Below, piece by piece: positions 17,078-26,492 of a DNA stretch of 64,000 bases. The stretch is from Methylomonas sp. EFPC3 (lineage in GTDB: Bacteria; Pseudomonadota; Gammaproteobacteria; Methylococcales; Methylomonadaceae). The DNA lies in assembly GCF_029643245.1 (NCBI RefSeq), contig NZ_CP116398.1:1798001-1862000 (forward strand), given 5' to 3'. Positions within the stretch are counted from its first letter, which is position 1; each line of letters begins with the position of its first letter. The notes under the pieces are model-generated. The model was not told the origin of the DNA. It made no database searches and saw only the letters and a program-made list of their open reading frames with translations. The position numbers were made by a program, and so were the translations under genes.

Positions 17078-17104
17078 AAAGTGCCATTATAAAATGGACA
17101 CTTT
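17078..17104. repeat. Inverted repeat in the toxin-antitoxin/tRNA-Thr gap
   Basis: AAAGTGCCATT and AATGGACACTTT are reverse complements apart from one inserted base, with a four-base centre. It may be an operator (MqsA-type regulators bind palindromes) or a remnant of a mobile element end. It lies about 65 bases upstream of the operon's -35. Confidence 0.45.
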
Positions 17105-17117
17105 ATGAACAAGGCAA

Positions 17118-17152
17118 TAAAAAAGGCCTAGGTCTTTCGACATAAGCCTTTA
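17118..17152 (-). terminator. Rho-independent terminator after tRNA-Thr
   Basis: On the minus strand AAAGGCTTATGTC-GAAA-GACCTAGGCCTTT forms a 13-position stem (one mismatch, one wobble) with a GAAA loop and a T-run. It lies just downstream of tRNA-Thr and closes that transcript. Confidence 0.85.
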
Positions 17153-17159
17153 ATATATA

Positions 17160-17235
17160 TGGAGCTGGCGATGGGACTCGAACCCGCGACCGGCTGATTA
17201 CAAATCAGCTGCTCTACCAACTGAGCTACGCCAGC
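17160..17235 (-). tRNA. tRNA-Thr (anticodon TGT)
   Basis: On the minus strand GCTGGCG pairs with CGCCAGC as acceptor stem, with D arm TAGCTCAGTTGGTAGAGCA, anticodon stem CTGAT/ATCAG enclosing TTTGTAA (anticodon TGT), and T arm CGGGTTCGAGTCCCA. CCA is encoded. A terminator follows. Confidence 0.97.
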
Positions 17236-17248
17236 AAATTGGCTGGCC

Positions 17249-17254
17249 ATTATA
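17249..17254 (-). promoter_or_regulatory. -10 element of tRNA-Thr
   Basis: A perfect TATAAT on the minus strand ends 13 bases before the tRNA 5' end, so transcription would start about seven bases before the mature RNA. The -35 position (ATGGAT, 17 bases away) is a poor match. Confidence 0.5.
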
Positions 17255-17296
17255 CAAAAAAAATCGGATTAATCCATTTCTTTTTACCGCTGCGGC

Positions 17297-18142
17297 TTAC
17301 TTGTTGCGAATGCTGTCTATCATGCCGGACAAGTAATCCATGATTTGCGCCAGGAACAGAATCAACCGGTCGAGTTCAGCCTGCAAGAAGAACAGGAAAT
17401 GGCTGTGGTCGAAATCCTGGTCCAGATAAAAACTCAAGCCGTTGTTAATGGTATTTAACCCCATGGCCAGCATGATCAGGGCTGCCGCTTTGAACATGTA
17501 GCCGCGCAGCTTGGCGCTCATTTTGCCGAAGGCGACACTGATGAACAGCATCATCGGCAGCGTTCCGGCACCGAAAGCCAGCATCAACGCGCCGCCTTCC
17601 AGCACGCTGGTTGCCGTCGTCGCCTTCACCGCCATCGCAAACGTCAACATGCAAGGCATCAGGCCATTCAGAAAGCCGGCGATCACCGACCCGATCAACG
17701 GCCCTTTTTGATTGGCGGAAGCATACCCCTTACGCAGAACCGTCAATGGAATCAGACGCAAAGAACCCTGCCAGGGAATCCAGCCCAGCACCCCCATCGC
17801 CAGCGCGATAACCACCAAACCCATCGCGATCTGCAAAATACTTTGGATCTTGCCGAACAAGCCGCTCGATACCAACACCACGCCCAATGCCGCAGCCAGC
17901 ATGCCGATCGTCGCGTAAACCGAAATCCGCGTCAGTTGGTAGGCCAGATAAGGCAGGTAGCTTTTGCTTTTTCCGGCTTTCATGAAATAGCCGGATACCA
18001 ATGCCCCGCACATACCAAGGCAATGGCCGCTGCCCAAAAACCCGGCGGCAAACGCCAAGGTGTAATCGAATCCGCTGGCCGCAGCCATTTCGGTCATGCC
18101 GTGCATGGCATGATCCATCCCTTCCATATTGTGGTGGTTCAT
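17297..18142 (-). CDS. TauE/SafE-like (DsbD-type) membrane protein with Met/His-rich N-terminus
   Basis: An inner-membrane protein of 281 residues with about six hydrophobic helices. The N-terminus is rich in potential copper ligands (MNHHNMEGMDHAMHGM), followed by GSGHCLGMCGALVSGYF, a Cys-containing helix typical of the TauE/SafE-UreH group, and a second Cys helix GLMPCMLTFAMAV. Its ATG abuts the stop of the P-type ATPase gene with no gap, so the two are co-translated. Family members are often found beside copper ATPases or cbb3 oxidase assembly genes and are thought to handle metals or thiols. The N-terminal ligands favour a copper role here. Confidence 0.8.
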   Translation of the reverse strand: MNHHNMEGMDHAMHGMTEMAAASGFDYTLAFAAGFLGSGHCLGMCGALVSGYFMKAGKSKSYLPYLAYQLTRISVYATIGMLAAALGVVLVSSGLFGKIQSILQIAMGLVVIALAMGVLGWIPWQGSLRLIPLTVLRKGYASANQKGPLIGSVIAGFLNGLMPCMLTFAMAVKATTATSVLEGGALMLAFGAGTLPMMLFISVAFGKMSAKLRGYMFKAAALIMLAMGLNTINNGLSFYLDQDFDHSHFLFFLQAELDRLILFLAQIMDYLSGMIDSIRNK

Positions 18143-20593
18143 TTACTTGTTCAATCTCAGAGAATTGACGATGACGGACACGGAGGATAATGCCATTGCG
18201 GCCGAGGCGATCATCGGATTCAGTTTGCCGAGCGCCGCGACCGGAATCGCTACAGTGTTGTAACCGAAGGCCCAGAACAGGTTTTGTTTGATGACGCGGA
18301 TGGTAAAAGCGCTGAGCTCGATGGTATCGGTCACCTTGCCGATATCGCCTTGCACCAGAGTCAAATCGGCCGATTCGATGGCAATGTCGGCGCCGCCGCC
18401 GACCGCGAAGCCGACGTTGGCCGCCGCCAGTGCCGGCGCATCGTTGATGCCGTCGCCGATCATGCCGACGTTGCGGCCGTCCTGTTGCAATTGGCGGATG
18501 ATTTGCAATTTTTGCTCCGGCCTGGCGTTGGCGACGACGTCGGCTATGCCAACTTTATCGGCGATGAAATGCGCGGTTTTTTCGGTGTCGCCGGTCACCA
18601 TCATGGTTTTGATACCGAGACGATGCAGGCGGGCGATGGCTTCTGCAGCCTCGTCGCGCGGATTGTCGGACACGGCAAATACCGCAACCTCTTTGCCGTC
18701 CACCGCCATGTACACCGGAGTCTGGCCCTGCCGGGCGAACAAATCGGCGTGTTCAGTCAGACGTTCGACCGCCACTTGCTGGCTTTCCAGCCAAGCCTGG
18801 TTGCCCAGCAGAATTTTGTGTCCGGCCACTTCGGCCCGGATGCCGCGGCCGGTTTCGCTGTAAAAATAGCCGCACTCTCCCGGCTCGACGCCCTGCTCGC
18901 GGGCGTGGGCAACCACGGCTTTGCCCAGGTAGTGCTCCGAGTTGTTCTCAGCCGATGCCGCCAACAACAGCAGTTTGGCCTCAGCCATCCGCGAGATTTT
19001 GACCAGCTTGCTAACCCTGGGCCGGCCCTCGGTAATGGTACCGGTTTTGTCGAACACGATCGCGTTAAGTTTGCTGGCGATTTCCAGACTTTCGCCGTTG
19101 CGGATGTAGACGCCCTGCTTGGCAGCCTGGCCGGCGCCGACCATGATCGCCGCCGGCGTCGCCAATCCCAGCGCACACGGACAGGCAATCAGCAGCACCG
19201 TAATCGCATTGCCGAAGGCGAAGCCGAACGGCGCTCCGGCCAGCAGCCAACCGGCCAGAGTCGCCGCAGAAAGCCCCATGACCACCGGCACGAATACCGC
19301 CGAAATTTTGTCGACCTGTTTCTGGATCGGCAATTTGGTCGCCTGCGCCTGATCGACCATGTGCACGATGCCGGCCAGCACGGTGTCCATGCCAATCGCA
19401 GTCGCTTTGACATGCAACACGCCATTGCCGTTGACGCAACCGCCGATCACGGCGTGGCCCGGATTCTTCACCACCGGCATGCTTTCGCCGGTAATCATGG
19501 CTTCGTCGACGGTGGAAATGCCGTAGACGACCAAGCCGTCGGTCGGAATCTTCTCGCCGGGCCGCACCAACAGCAAATCGCCGATCCGGATATCGTCTAT
19601 ATCGATGCGGCGCTCGTTACCGCCCTCCAGCAGCAAGGTGGCGGTTTGCGGTTGTAAATCGACTAATTTGCGAATCGCTTCGCCGGCCTTGCCGCGGGCG
19701 CGCTCTTCCAGGTAACGGCCGAGCAAGACGAAGGTGACAATCGCCGCGGCGGCTTCGAAATAGATGTGGCCGCGGCCGCGGAACAAGGCCGGCACGCTGT
19801 AACCGTAAGCCGAACCGACGCCCAATGCGATCAGGCTGTCCATGTTAGCCGCCCGTTGTTTGGCCAAGCGATAAGCCTTGCTGAAAAACTGGCGGCCGGA
19901 GCCGAACACCACTTGGGTGGTTAATGCAAATTGCAACCAGTGCAGCCAGCTGCGACTACCCATCGCCATCGCCGAGACCACTACTGGTATGCTCAACAGC
20001 CCTGCGGTTACGAATCGGCGCCGGGCCACGTCAATTCGTTGCAACTCCTTTTCGATCAGTTTCTTTCGTTGCGACAGCGTATCGACCGGCATTGCGCTAT
20101 AGCCCAACCGTTCGACGATTTCCACCACATCAGCCGAACTCAAACAGCCCTGCACGTTTACGGTTTCGGTAGCGAAATTGACACCGGCTTTCTTCACCCG
20201 CTCGTCGCGGTTAAGCACCATTTCGATCAACAGCGCGCAGGATGCGCAACTCATGCCCTGCACCGCCAAATCGATATCGTGCAACGGCCCGTCGATGATT
20301 TTCCGTTTATCCTGTTTGATATCGGTCTGCTTCTGGGCGATGTTACCCAACACGGCGTCCAGCATAATCAACAGATTCTTCTTCGGCAGCCGGCTGGAAT
20401 CGAATTCGATCACGACCGAACCGATCGCAAACACCGAGCGCACCCGTTTAATTTCCGGGCGCTTTTTCAGCAAAATTTCCAGGATATATCCGCGTTCCGG
20501 GTCGTCGGCCAACACACGCGAAACGATGCGTACCCGGTTGCGCAATTGGTGGCGCAACTCGAAGTTTTTGGGGATTGGGATCTCGGTTTCCAT
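18143..20593 (-). CDS. P1B-type heavy-metal ATPase (probably copper)
   Basis: An 816-residue metal pump. Two N-terminal metal domains are seen: a degenerate HMA_2-like part (about 10-70, lacking CxxC) and a classical HMA with MSCASC (C116, C119). The membrane part has the intramembrane CPC (ACPCALGLATP), which with the HMA motif suggests Cu+ or a related soft metal. DKTGTITEG (phosphorylated Asp), a TGES loop, the HP-like ENNSEHYLG region and GDGINDAPAL hinge complete the P-type core. The gene is followed directly by the TauE/SafE-like gene and preceded 70 bases upstream by an HMA-like gene. Direction of transport and exact metal are inferred. Confidence 0.9.
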   Translation of the reverse strand: METEIPIPKNFELRHQLRNRVRIVSRVLADDPERGYILEILLKKRPEIKRVRSVFAIGSVVIEFDSSRLPKKNLLIMLDAVLGNIAQKQTDIKQDKRKIIDGPLHDIDLAVQGMSCASCALLIEMVLNRDERVKKAGVNFATETVNVQGCLSSADVVEIVERLGYSAMPVDTLSQRKKLIEKELQRIDVARRRFVTAGLLSIPVVVSAMAMGSRSWLHWLQFALTTQVVFGSGRQFFSKAYRLAKQRAANMDSLIALGVGSAYGYSVPALFRGRGHIYFEAAAAIVTFVLLGRYLEERARGKAGEAIRKLVDLQPQTATLLLEGGNERRIDIDDIRIGDLLLVRPGEKIPTDGLVVYGISTVDEAMITGESMPVVKNPGHAVIGGCVNGNGVLHVKATAIGMDTVLAGIVHMVDQAQATKLPIQKQVDKISAVFVPVVMGLSAATLAGWLLAGAPFGFAFGNAITVLLIACPCALGLATPAAIMVGAGQAAKQGVYIRNGESLEIASKLNAIVFDKTGTITEGRPRVSKLVKISRMAEAKLLLLAASAENNSEHYLGKAVVAHAREQGVEPGECGYFYSETGRGIRAEVAGHKILLGNQAWLESQQVAVERLTEHADLFARQGQTPVYMAVDGKEVAVFAVSDNPRDEAAEAIARLHRLGIKTMMVTGDTEKTAHFIADKVGIADVVANARPEQKLQIIRQLQQDGRNVGMIGDGINDAPALAAANVGFAVGGGADIAIESADLTLVQGDIGKVTDTIELSAFTIRVIKQNLFWAFGYNTVAIPVAALGKLNPMIASAAMALSSVSVIVNSLRLNK

Positions 20594-20664
20594 GGGCGGG
20601 ATAATCCTGTACTGGAAAGGCGAACCGGTGCGCCGCCGGCCAAGCGGCGACTCCGGGCTGAACG

Positions 20665-21276
20665 CTATTTAGGCCTGCGGGAGCGGACCAGTAAGAAAAA
20701 CATATAGAACAAGGCCATCCATTCGTAACGGTGTACAAACGGCCGCACCAGCCATTCTTGGGTAATCCGCGTCCAATGGGTCTTGATCAAGTAGAGCACC
20801 AACACGTCATTTAAAAAATCGATCGTGGCTTTTTCCGGATCCTTGATCAGCGCTTTCGGGCCTTTGACACCCAGTTTGCCGACGATCTTCGCCGCCTGCA
20901 ACGTTTCCCGGCCGGCCTGATATTTTTCGCGAAACCAACCGCCGACCCGGGTTTGCTTGAAGCGCTGACTGATATCGAGCATCGATTTTTTAGCCTTGTC
21001 GGCTAAAGGCGTCTCGAACAGCCCCTGTTGTTCCAACTCGGCCACGACACGATATAGGCAAACTGCCAATTGATTGAAGCCGCAAACCGACTCGTTATAA
21101 CGGATCGACAATTTGCGCTGGTTTCGATAGAGGCGCACCGAACGGACGCCGCCAGTTTCCGAGAGTTTTAGCGTAAGCTGTCTGGCGGCCTCGGCTTGGC
21201 AGGCCGATACCGGCAGTTGAAACCTGACGTGGCCGTCTCCGCGGTAACGCAATAGAAATTGTTTCTGGATTGCCAT
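20665..21276 (-). CDS. HMA_2-like protein with membrane-proximal C-terminus
   Basis: A 203-residue protein. Residues 1-80 resemble an HMA_2 ferredoxin-like domain without CxxC: RYRGDGHVRFQLPVSACQAE, then LSETGGVRSVRLYRNQRKLSIRY. The middle is helical and basic; near the end WMALFYMFFLLVRS is a probable membrane helix. The same degenerate HMA type is found in the N-terminus of the ATPase next door, so the two proteins may interact or the domain may have been duplicated. It starts just after an intrinsic terminator and heads the ATPase operon. Precise function unknown. Confidence 0.7.
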   Translation of the reverse strand: MAIQKQFLLRYRGDGHVRFQLPVSACQAEAARQLTLKLSETGGVRSVRLYRNQRKLSIRYNESVCGFNQLAVCLYRVVAELEQQGLFETPLADKAKKSMLDISQRFKQTRVGGWFREKYQAGRETLQAAKIVGKLGVKGPKALIKDPEKATIDFLNDVLVLYLIKTHWTRITQEWLVRPFVHRYEWMALFYMFFLLVRSRRPK

Positions 21277-21289
21277 GGGTCGTAATACA

Positions 21290-21329
21290 CACTAAAACGG
21301 GCGGTTCGGGATTGCCGAAACCGCCCGTT
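21290..21329 (-). terminator. Rho-independent terminator inside the metal locus
   Basis: On the minus strand AACGGGCGGTTTCGG and CCCGAACCGCCCGTT form a 15-position stem with a four-base loop, followed by TTTTAGT. It separates the three small upstream genes from the HMA/ATPase/TauE operon. Confidence 0.8.
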
Positions 21330-21373
21330 GTCAACTCAGCAAAGTTCGGGTTGGAGGTGTAAACCAAGCCTGC

Positions 21374-21670
21374 TCATTCGCTTTCTTTGGCCTCGGCAAC
21401 GATATCTTCCAGGTTTTCCTTTTGGTGCAGCACGAAGTCTTTGCCTGCCTCCAGGGTCTTGCTGGCACTGGCAATGATATCTTTCCGGTATTTGTAGACA
21501 AAATAACCGGCTACCATCCCGGCACCAAACACCAGCAGTGGATGTTTCGCTAGTTTACTCATTAATTTTCCTCCAGTATTAACCGTTGCGGTCGCCAAAG
21601 TACCCGCCACCACCTGCTTAGTCATCGATTGACCGTTTGCATCGGATTTGGGTTCGTGCTTGTGCGCCAT
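21374..21670 (-). CDS. Small hypothetical protein with one membrane segment
   Basis: A 98-residue protein. A hydrophilic His/Lys-rich start (MAHKHEPKSD) leads to a Thr/Gly region, a hydrophobic segment HPLLVFGAGMVAGYFVYKYR, then an acidic helical tail ending AEAKESE. The layout resembles DUF5132-type proteins that accompany HMA_2/P-type ATPase loci, but I cannot confirm the family. It lies 16 bases after the stop of the next upstream gene and is followed by a strong terminator. Probably a membrane accessory of the metal system. Confidence 0.6.
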   Translation of the reverse strand: MAHKHEPKSDANGQSMTKQVVAGTLATATVNTGGKLMSKLAKHPLLVFGAGMVAGYFVYKYRKDIIASASKTLEAGKDFVLHQKENLEDIVAEAKESE

Positions 21671-21687
21671 AGTGTCCTCTATGCTGT

Positions 21688-21873
21688 TTATGAATTGGGC
21701 TGACGGGCGTCGTCTTGATCCGCTAATACTTGCGCTTCATGCAACATTTGGTAAATACCTTTACACCCTTCGCAACAAAATCTTTTGTCTCCGTCGACGG
21801 TTTTAAGTTCAAAACCCGTCACTTCAACCGGCAATCCGCAAAGGTCGCAATCTTTTTTGATTTCATCCGCCAT
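21688..21873 (-). CDS. Stand-alone metal-binding domain (PF12156/FixI N-terminal type)
   Basis: A protein of about 61 residues with CDLCGLPV near the start and FCCEGCKGIYQML some 20 residues later. This Cys pattern and spacing match the putative metal-binding domain usually fused to the N-terminus of FixI/CcoI-type P-type ATPases. Here it is a separate gene, while the nearby ATPase lacks it. I chose the ATG at 21873; a start at 21909 is possible, but a -10 (TATAAT, 21921-21926) would place transcription within about five bases of it. Likely a metal donor or sensor for the ATPase. Confidence 0.75.
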   Translation of the reverse strand: MADEIKKDCDLCGLPVEVTGFELKTVDGDKRFCCEGCKGIYQMLHEAQVLADQDDARQPNS

Positions 21874-21920
21874 GACACAAACCCGTTTTTGTTCGGCAAA
21901 TACCGCCATTCCGTAGTGGA

Positions 21921-21926
21921 ATTATA
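21921..21926 (-). promoter_or_regulatory. Candidate -10 for the small metal-binding protein gene
   Basis: TATAAT on the minus strand, about 48 bases before the ATG at 21873. No good -35 is present at 16-18 bases, so activation by a regulator is possible. Confidence 0.35.
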
Positions 21927-22062
21927 CCTGAACCTGACAACCGGCTTGACGAAAACCAACGGCGTGATGCGAGTGACGGCAACTTGGACATAGGTTCCCG
22001 AAAGGAAAATTTTGAAGTTTGAGGCGCTGACCCGCCGGTTTAAGGCAGGGGCGCAGGAACCA

Positions 22063-22272
22063 CTATCGGCGACCCCGTGCCGCTTGGCTGGAAGCCTTCA
22101 TCAACGCAATTCTCAGGGCTCCGGTCAGGCTCGCACTCAAGCCAAGCCGCATCGCCAAAGCCGGCACTAAAATCATCGAAGCCACCGCCAAACCGGCACC
22201 CAAAACCAATCCGGCGGTATTCAGTTGCTGAGCAACCACTTCTTGATTCACAACTACCAATTCTTGAGCCAT
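22063..22272 (-). CDS. Small hypothetical membrane protein
   Basis: A 69-residue protein (start at ATG 22272, with GAGG about ten bases upstream). It has a short polar start (MAQELVVVNQEVVAQQ), a hydrophobic region with one or two helices (GLVLGAGLAVASMILVPALA) and a basic end (SSQAARGRR). The frame extends 20 residues further upstream to 22332, but that stretch lacks a ribosome site. No family recognised. It is the outermost gene of the metal locus on the same strand, 189 bases before the stand-alone metal-binding protein. Confidence 0.55.
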   Translation of the reverse strand: MAQELVVVNQEVVAQQLNTAGLVLGAGLAVASMILVPALAMRLGLSASLTGALRIALMKASSQAARGRR

Positions 22273-22503
22273 CTGTTTACCTCGCGCAGAAAAAATTAAT
22301 GCAACGCCGATAAACAGCACAAAAAATGCCACAAATATAACTCATTGATAATGCCGGAAAAAATCCGCTTGAAGCGCGATTTATCGGCAAAAACAAGGCA
22401 TATGCCTTATTTCTAATGCGTTTTATAACACAGTTTTTTAACTATTGAACTCCCACCCAGCCTTCTCTTATGCCATCCGCAACGGCCCGCCTTGCCTAAC
22501 AGA

Positions 22504-23724
22504 CTACTGTTGATCCAGACCGAATGCGGTATGCAATGCGCGAACAGCCAACTCCAGGTATTTTTCATCGACCACTACCGAAATTTTAATTTCGGATGTC
22601 GAAATCATTTGAATATTGATGCCTTCGTCGGCCAACACCCTGAACATCGAGCTGGCAATACCGGCGTGCGAGCGCATGCCGACGCCGACGATAGACACCT
22701 TGACGATGGTATTGTCGCCAATCACCGTCGTACTGCCGCCCAAGTCAGCTTTTAAACCTTCCAACACATTCTTGGCACGGGCAAAGTCATTACGATTCAC
22801 GGTGAAGGTGAAATCAGTGGTGCCATGAGCGGAAATGTTCTGCACGATCATGTCCACTTCGATGTTTTCGGCAGCGATCGGCCCCAAAATCTTCGACGCC
22901 ACCCCCGGCAAATCAGGCACACCGGTCAAGGTCAGTTTGGCCTCGTCCCGATTGAACGCGATGCCCGAAATTAACGCTTTTTCCATTTCTGATTCCTCGT
23001 AGGTAATTAGGGTGCCGTTACCTTCCATAAACGAAGATAACACGCGCAATTTGACGTTGTATTTGCCGGCGAACTCGACCGAGCGGATCTGCAGGACTTT
23101 CGAACCCAAGCTGGCCATTTCCAGCATTTCCTCGAAGGTAATCTGCTCCAAGCGCCGCGCTTTGGGTACTACGCGCGGATCGGTGGTGTAGACGCCATCG
23201 ACATCGGTGTAGATATGGCATTCGTCGGCTTTAAGCGCCGCCGCCAGCGCCACGCCGGTGGTATCCGAACCGCCGCGACCTAAAGTGGTGATGTTGCCGT
23301 GCTCGTCGACCCCCTGAAAACCGGCCACAACCACGACTCGACCAGCCTCCAGGTCGGCGCGGATGTTGGCTTCGTCGATTTCGCGGATGCGGGCTTTGGT
23401 AAAGGCGCTATCGGTCAGAATCCGCACCTGCGGACCGGTATAGGACTTGGCTTCCACGCCGATGTGGTGCAACGCCATCGACAGCAGCGCGATGGTCACC
23501 TGTTCGCCGGTCGACAGCAGCACGTCCAACTCGCGGTCGGTCGGTTGCTGCTGCATTTGTTTGGCCAATGCCACCAAGCGGTTGGTTTCGCCGCTCATCG
23601 CCGAGACGACGACCACGATTTGATCGCCCTTGTCGTGGGCTATTTTCACTTTTTCGGCCACCGCCTTGATCCGCTCCACCGAGCCGACCGAAGTGCCGCC
23701 GAATTTATAAACGTACAATGCCAT
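22504..23724 (-). CDS. lysC: Aspartate kinase
   Basis: A 406-residue cytoplasmic enzyme that phosphorylates L-aspartate, the first step to lysine, threonine, methionine and diaminopimelate. The N-terminal kinase domain starts YVYKFGGTSVG (KFGGTS at 7-12), with GRGGSDTTGVALAAAL and YTDVDGVYTTDPR near the nucleotide site. Two ACT domains follow from about 265 and 345 (LTGVPDLPGVASKI; VSIVGVGMRSHAGIASSMF), which bind the feedback amino acid. Length fits the monofunctional alpha-type enzyme. The 67-base gap to alaS is too short for a lysine riboswitch, so control is probably allosteric. Confidence 0.97.
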   Translation of the reverse strand: MALYVYKFGGTSVGSVERIKAVAEKVKIAHDKGDQIVVVVSAMSGETNRLVALAKQMQQQPTDRELDVLLSTGEQVTIALLSMALHHIGVEAKSYTGPQVRILTDSAFTKARIREIDEANIRADLEAGRVVVVAGFQGVDEHGNITTLGRGGSDTTGVALAAALKADECHIYTDVDGVYTTDPRVVPKARRLEQITFEEMLEMASLGSKVLQIRSVEFAGKYNVKLRVLSSFMEGNGTLITYEESEMEKALISGIAFNRDEAKLTLTGVPDLPGVASKILGPIAAENIEVDMIVQNISAHGTTDFTFTVNRNDFARAKNVLEGLKADLGGSTTVIGDNTIVKVSIVGVGMRSHAGIASSMFRVLADEGINIQMISTSEIKISVVVDEKYLELAVRALHTAFGLDQQ

Positions 23725-23791
23725 TCTTTATTGACCTTATTGGCTTTCTTACACTGAAATTGGTGGCGGACGCTCTGGCCCGCCGTCGCGA

Positions 23792-26401
23792 TTAACCCAG
23801 CTTGGCTTTAACCCACTCCGGCACCGCCGCCAAAGCCGCCGCCAAAGCCGCCGGATCGTTACCGCCCGCTTGCGCCATATCCGGCCGGCCGCCGCCTTTG
23901 CCGCCGACCTGAGTCGCGACGAAATTGACCAAATCGCCAGCCTTGACCTTGTCCATCGCGTCTTTCGAGACGCTGGCGATCAGGCTGACCTTGTCGCCGC
24001 TGACCGTCGCCAACACCAGCGCGGCGCTACCGAGCTTGTTTTTGAGTTGGTCGGCCAAGTCGCGCAAGGCTTTGGGATCGACGTCGTCGAGCTGGACGGC
24101 CAATACTTTTACGCCGTTGACCTCGACCGCCTGGCTGGTCATCTCATCGCCGGCCGAGCTGGCCAGTTTGCCCTTGAGTTTTTCCAGTTCCTTTTCCAGA
24201 TGGCGGGTTTTCTCCAGCAATTGCTGTACCTTGTCGGCGGTTTTGTCCGGCGCGGCTTTCAACAAGCCGGCGATACTCAACAAGGCCTGTTCGCGCTGGG
24301 CAATCCATTCCAACGCACCCTCGCCGGTAACCGCTTCGACGCGGCGCACACCAGCGGCGACGCCGGTTTCAGTGACGATTTTCAGCAAGCCGATATCGCC
24401 GGTGCGCTGCACGTGGGTGCCGCCGCACAGCTCGGTGGAAAAATCGCCCATCGTCAGAACCCGCACTTCGTCGCCGTATTTTTCGCCGAATAAGGCCATC
24501 GCACCGGCTTTGACCGCGTCATCCTTGGCCATGATTTGGGCGCAGACCGCGTTATTCGCGCGAATTTGTTCGTTGACCAGACGCTCGACCGCAGCAATTT
24601 GCTCGGCGGTCATCGGCTCGAAATGCGAGAAGTCGAAACGTAAACGCTCATTGTTGACCTGCGAACCTTTTTGCTGCACGTGCTCGCCCAACACGTTGCG
24701 CAATGCAGCGTGCAACAAGTGGGTCGCCGAGTGGTTGCGCTCGGTGGCTTTACGGACCTCGGCATTGACGCTGACTTCGCAAGCCATGCCTTCGGCAATC
24801 ACGCCTTTGACGACTTTGCCCTTGTGCAAAAACAACTGACCGCCCTGCTTTTGGGTGTCGGTGACTTCGAACGTGCCACCGGTGCATTCGATCAAGCCGC
24901 TGTCGCCAACCTGACCGCCGGATTCGGCATAGAACGGGGTTTGGTCCAGAATCACCACGCCTTCGTCGCCGGCTTCCAAGCTCTCGACCGGTTGGCCTTT
25001 TTTGAACAGGCCGATTACTTGCACCGAGCCGTGCAGGTGCGAGTAACCGGTGAATTCGGTGACGCTGTCGTGGCGAATGTCCTGATCGTAATCGGCCGCG
25101 AACTGGCCGCCGGCTCTGGCGCGGTCGCGTTGGGCGCTCATTTCGACTTCGAAACCGGCGTGATCGACGCTGAGGTTGTGTTCGCGTGCGAAATCGGCGG
25201 TCAAATCGACCGGGAAACCGTAGGTGTCGTACAACAGAAACACCACGTCGCCGGGGATGACGTGGCCATCCAGTTTGGCAACGCAGTTTTCCAGAATTTT
25301 CATGCCCTGGCCCAAGGTTTCGGCGAAGCGCTCTTCTTCTTTTTTCAGCACCCGTTCGACTTGTTCCTGTGCCTTGACCAATTCGGGGTAGGCTTCACCC
25401 ATTTCGGCAGCCAGCGGCGCAACCAATTTGTAGAAAAAGGTGTCTTGAATGCCCAGGCGGTAGCCGTGACGAATCGCTCGACGCACAATGCGGCGCAACA
25501 CATAGCCGCGGCCTTCGTTGGACGGCAGCACGCCGTCGGCGACCAGGAATGCGCAGGAGCGAATGTGGTCGGCAATGACGCGCAAAGAGCTGTTGCTCAA
25601 ATCGCTGGTGCCGGCCAGTGCGGCGGCGGTCTTGACCAGGTTTTGAAAAATGTCGATCTCGTAGTTGCTGTGCACGCCCTGCATGACGGCGGCGATTCGC
25701 TCCAGACCCATACCGGTATCGACCGACGGCGCAGGTAGCGGCGTCAGGTTGCCGTCCTTGTCGCGCTCGTATTGCATGAACACCAAGTTCCAGATCTCGA
25801 TATAACGATCGCCATCGTCGTCAGGACTGCCCGGCGGGCCACCGGCCACATGCTCACCGTGGTCGTAGAAAATCTCGGTGCAAGGGCCGCACGGACCGAC
25901 ATCGCCCATCGACCAGAAATTGTCCTTGGCGCCGATGCGCGAGAAGCGGGTCGGATCGATTTTGACCTCTTCCAGCCAGATCGCCTCGGCTTCCGAATCC
26001 TCGTCGAACACCGTCACCCAGAGTTTGGACGGCGGAATGCCCATTTCTTTGGTCAGAAAGTCCCAGGCGAAATTGATCGCGTCGCGCTTGAAATAATCGC
26101 CGAAGCTGAAGTTGCCCAGCATCTCGAAGAAGGTATGGTGGCGGGCAGTGTAACCGACGTTCTCCAAATCGTTATGCTTGCCGCCGGCCCGCACGCAACG
26201 CTGGCTGGTCGCGGCGCGGTTAAAATCGACTTTCTCCCGGCCCAAAAATACGTCCTTGAACTGCACCATGCCGGCATTGGTGAACAACAAGGTCGGATCG
26301 TTGCCCGGTACCAAACTGCTGGACGGACGCACGGCGTGGCCGCGCTGGCGGAAAAACTCCAAAAAGGCGGCGCGAATTTCGGCGCTGGTCATATGTTTCA
26401 T
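23792..26401 (-). CDS. alaS: Alanyl-tRNA synthetase
   Basis: An 869-residue class II synthetase that charges tRNA-Ala. Visible parts: the catalytic start ([15 protein letters not shown], with [17 protein letters not shown]), the editing domain with its zinc motif [11 protein letters not shown] about residue 565 and [13 protein letters not shown] about residue 670, and the C-terminal C-Ala domain ending [12 protein letters not shown]. Length is typical. Start taken as MKHMTS; the inner ATG three codons later is equally possible. It lies between recX and lysC on the same strand, the common recA-recX-alaS-lysC order of many gammaproteobacteria. Confidence 0.98.
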   Translation of the reverse strand: MKHMTSAEIRAAFLEFFRQRGHAVRPSSSLVPGNDPTLLFTNAGMVQFKDVFLGREKVDFNRAATSQRCVRAGGKHNDLENVGYTARHHTFFEMLGNFSFGDYFKRDAINFAWDFLTKEMGIPPSKLWVTVFDEDSEAEAIWLEEVKIDPTRFSRIGAKDNFWSMGDVGPCGPCTEIFYDHGEHVAGGPPGSPDDDGDRYIEIWNLVFMQYERDKDGNLTPLPAPSVDTGMGLERIAAVMQGVHSNYEIDIFQNLVKTAAALAGTSDLSNSSLRVIADHIRSCAFLVADGVLPSNEGRGYVLRRIVRRAIRHGYRLGIQDTFFYKLVAPLAAEMGEAYPELVKAQEQVERVLKKEEERFAETLGQGMKILENCVAKLDGHVIPGDVVFLLYDTYGFPVDLTADFAREHNLSVDHAGFEVEMSAQRDRARAGGQFAADYDQDIRHDSVTEFTGYSHLHGSVQVIGLFKKGQPVESLEAGDEGVVILDQTPFYAESGGQVGDSGLIECTGGTFEVTDTQKQGGQLFLHKGKVVKGVIAEGMACEVSVNAEVRKATERNHSATHLLHAALRNVLGEHVQQKGSQVNNERLRFDFSHFEPMTAEQIAAVERLVNEQIRANNAVCAQIMAKDDAVKAGAMALFGEKYGDEVRVLTMGDFSTELCGGTHVQRTGDIGLLKIVTETGVAAGVRRVEAVTGEGALEWIAQREQALLSIAGLLKAAPDKTADKVQQLLEKTRHLEKELEKLKGKLASSAGDEMTSQAVEVNGVKVLAVQLDDVDPKALRDLADQLKNKLGSAALVLATVSGDKVSLIASVSKDAMDKVKAGDLVNFVATQVGGKGGGRPDMAQAGGNDPAALAAALAAVPEWVKAKLG

Positions 26402-26492
26402 GGGTTTACTTCAGTTGTTTTCTAATCCATAACAAACTCGGCCTTGGCCACGCCAGAGCCACCAAACCGGATACAGCGCTGAACCGAAAGGA

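Noticed and set aside
18284..19657. Long open frame of 457 codons on the plus strand.
   Set aside because: It is antisense to the P-type ATPase, which has full family motifs; the plus frame has no recognisable domain and His/Gly/Arg-rich composition typical of shadow frames.
24671..25738. Plus-strand open frame of 355 codons.
   Set aside because: Antisense to alaS; composition and lack of motifs mark it as a shadow.
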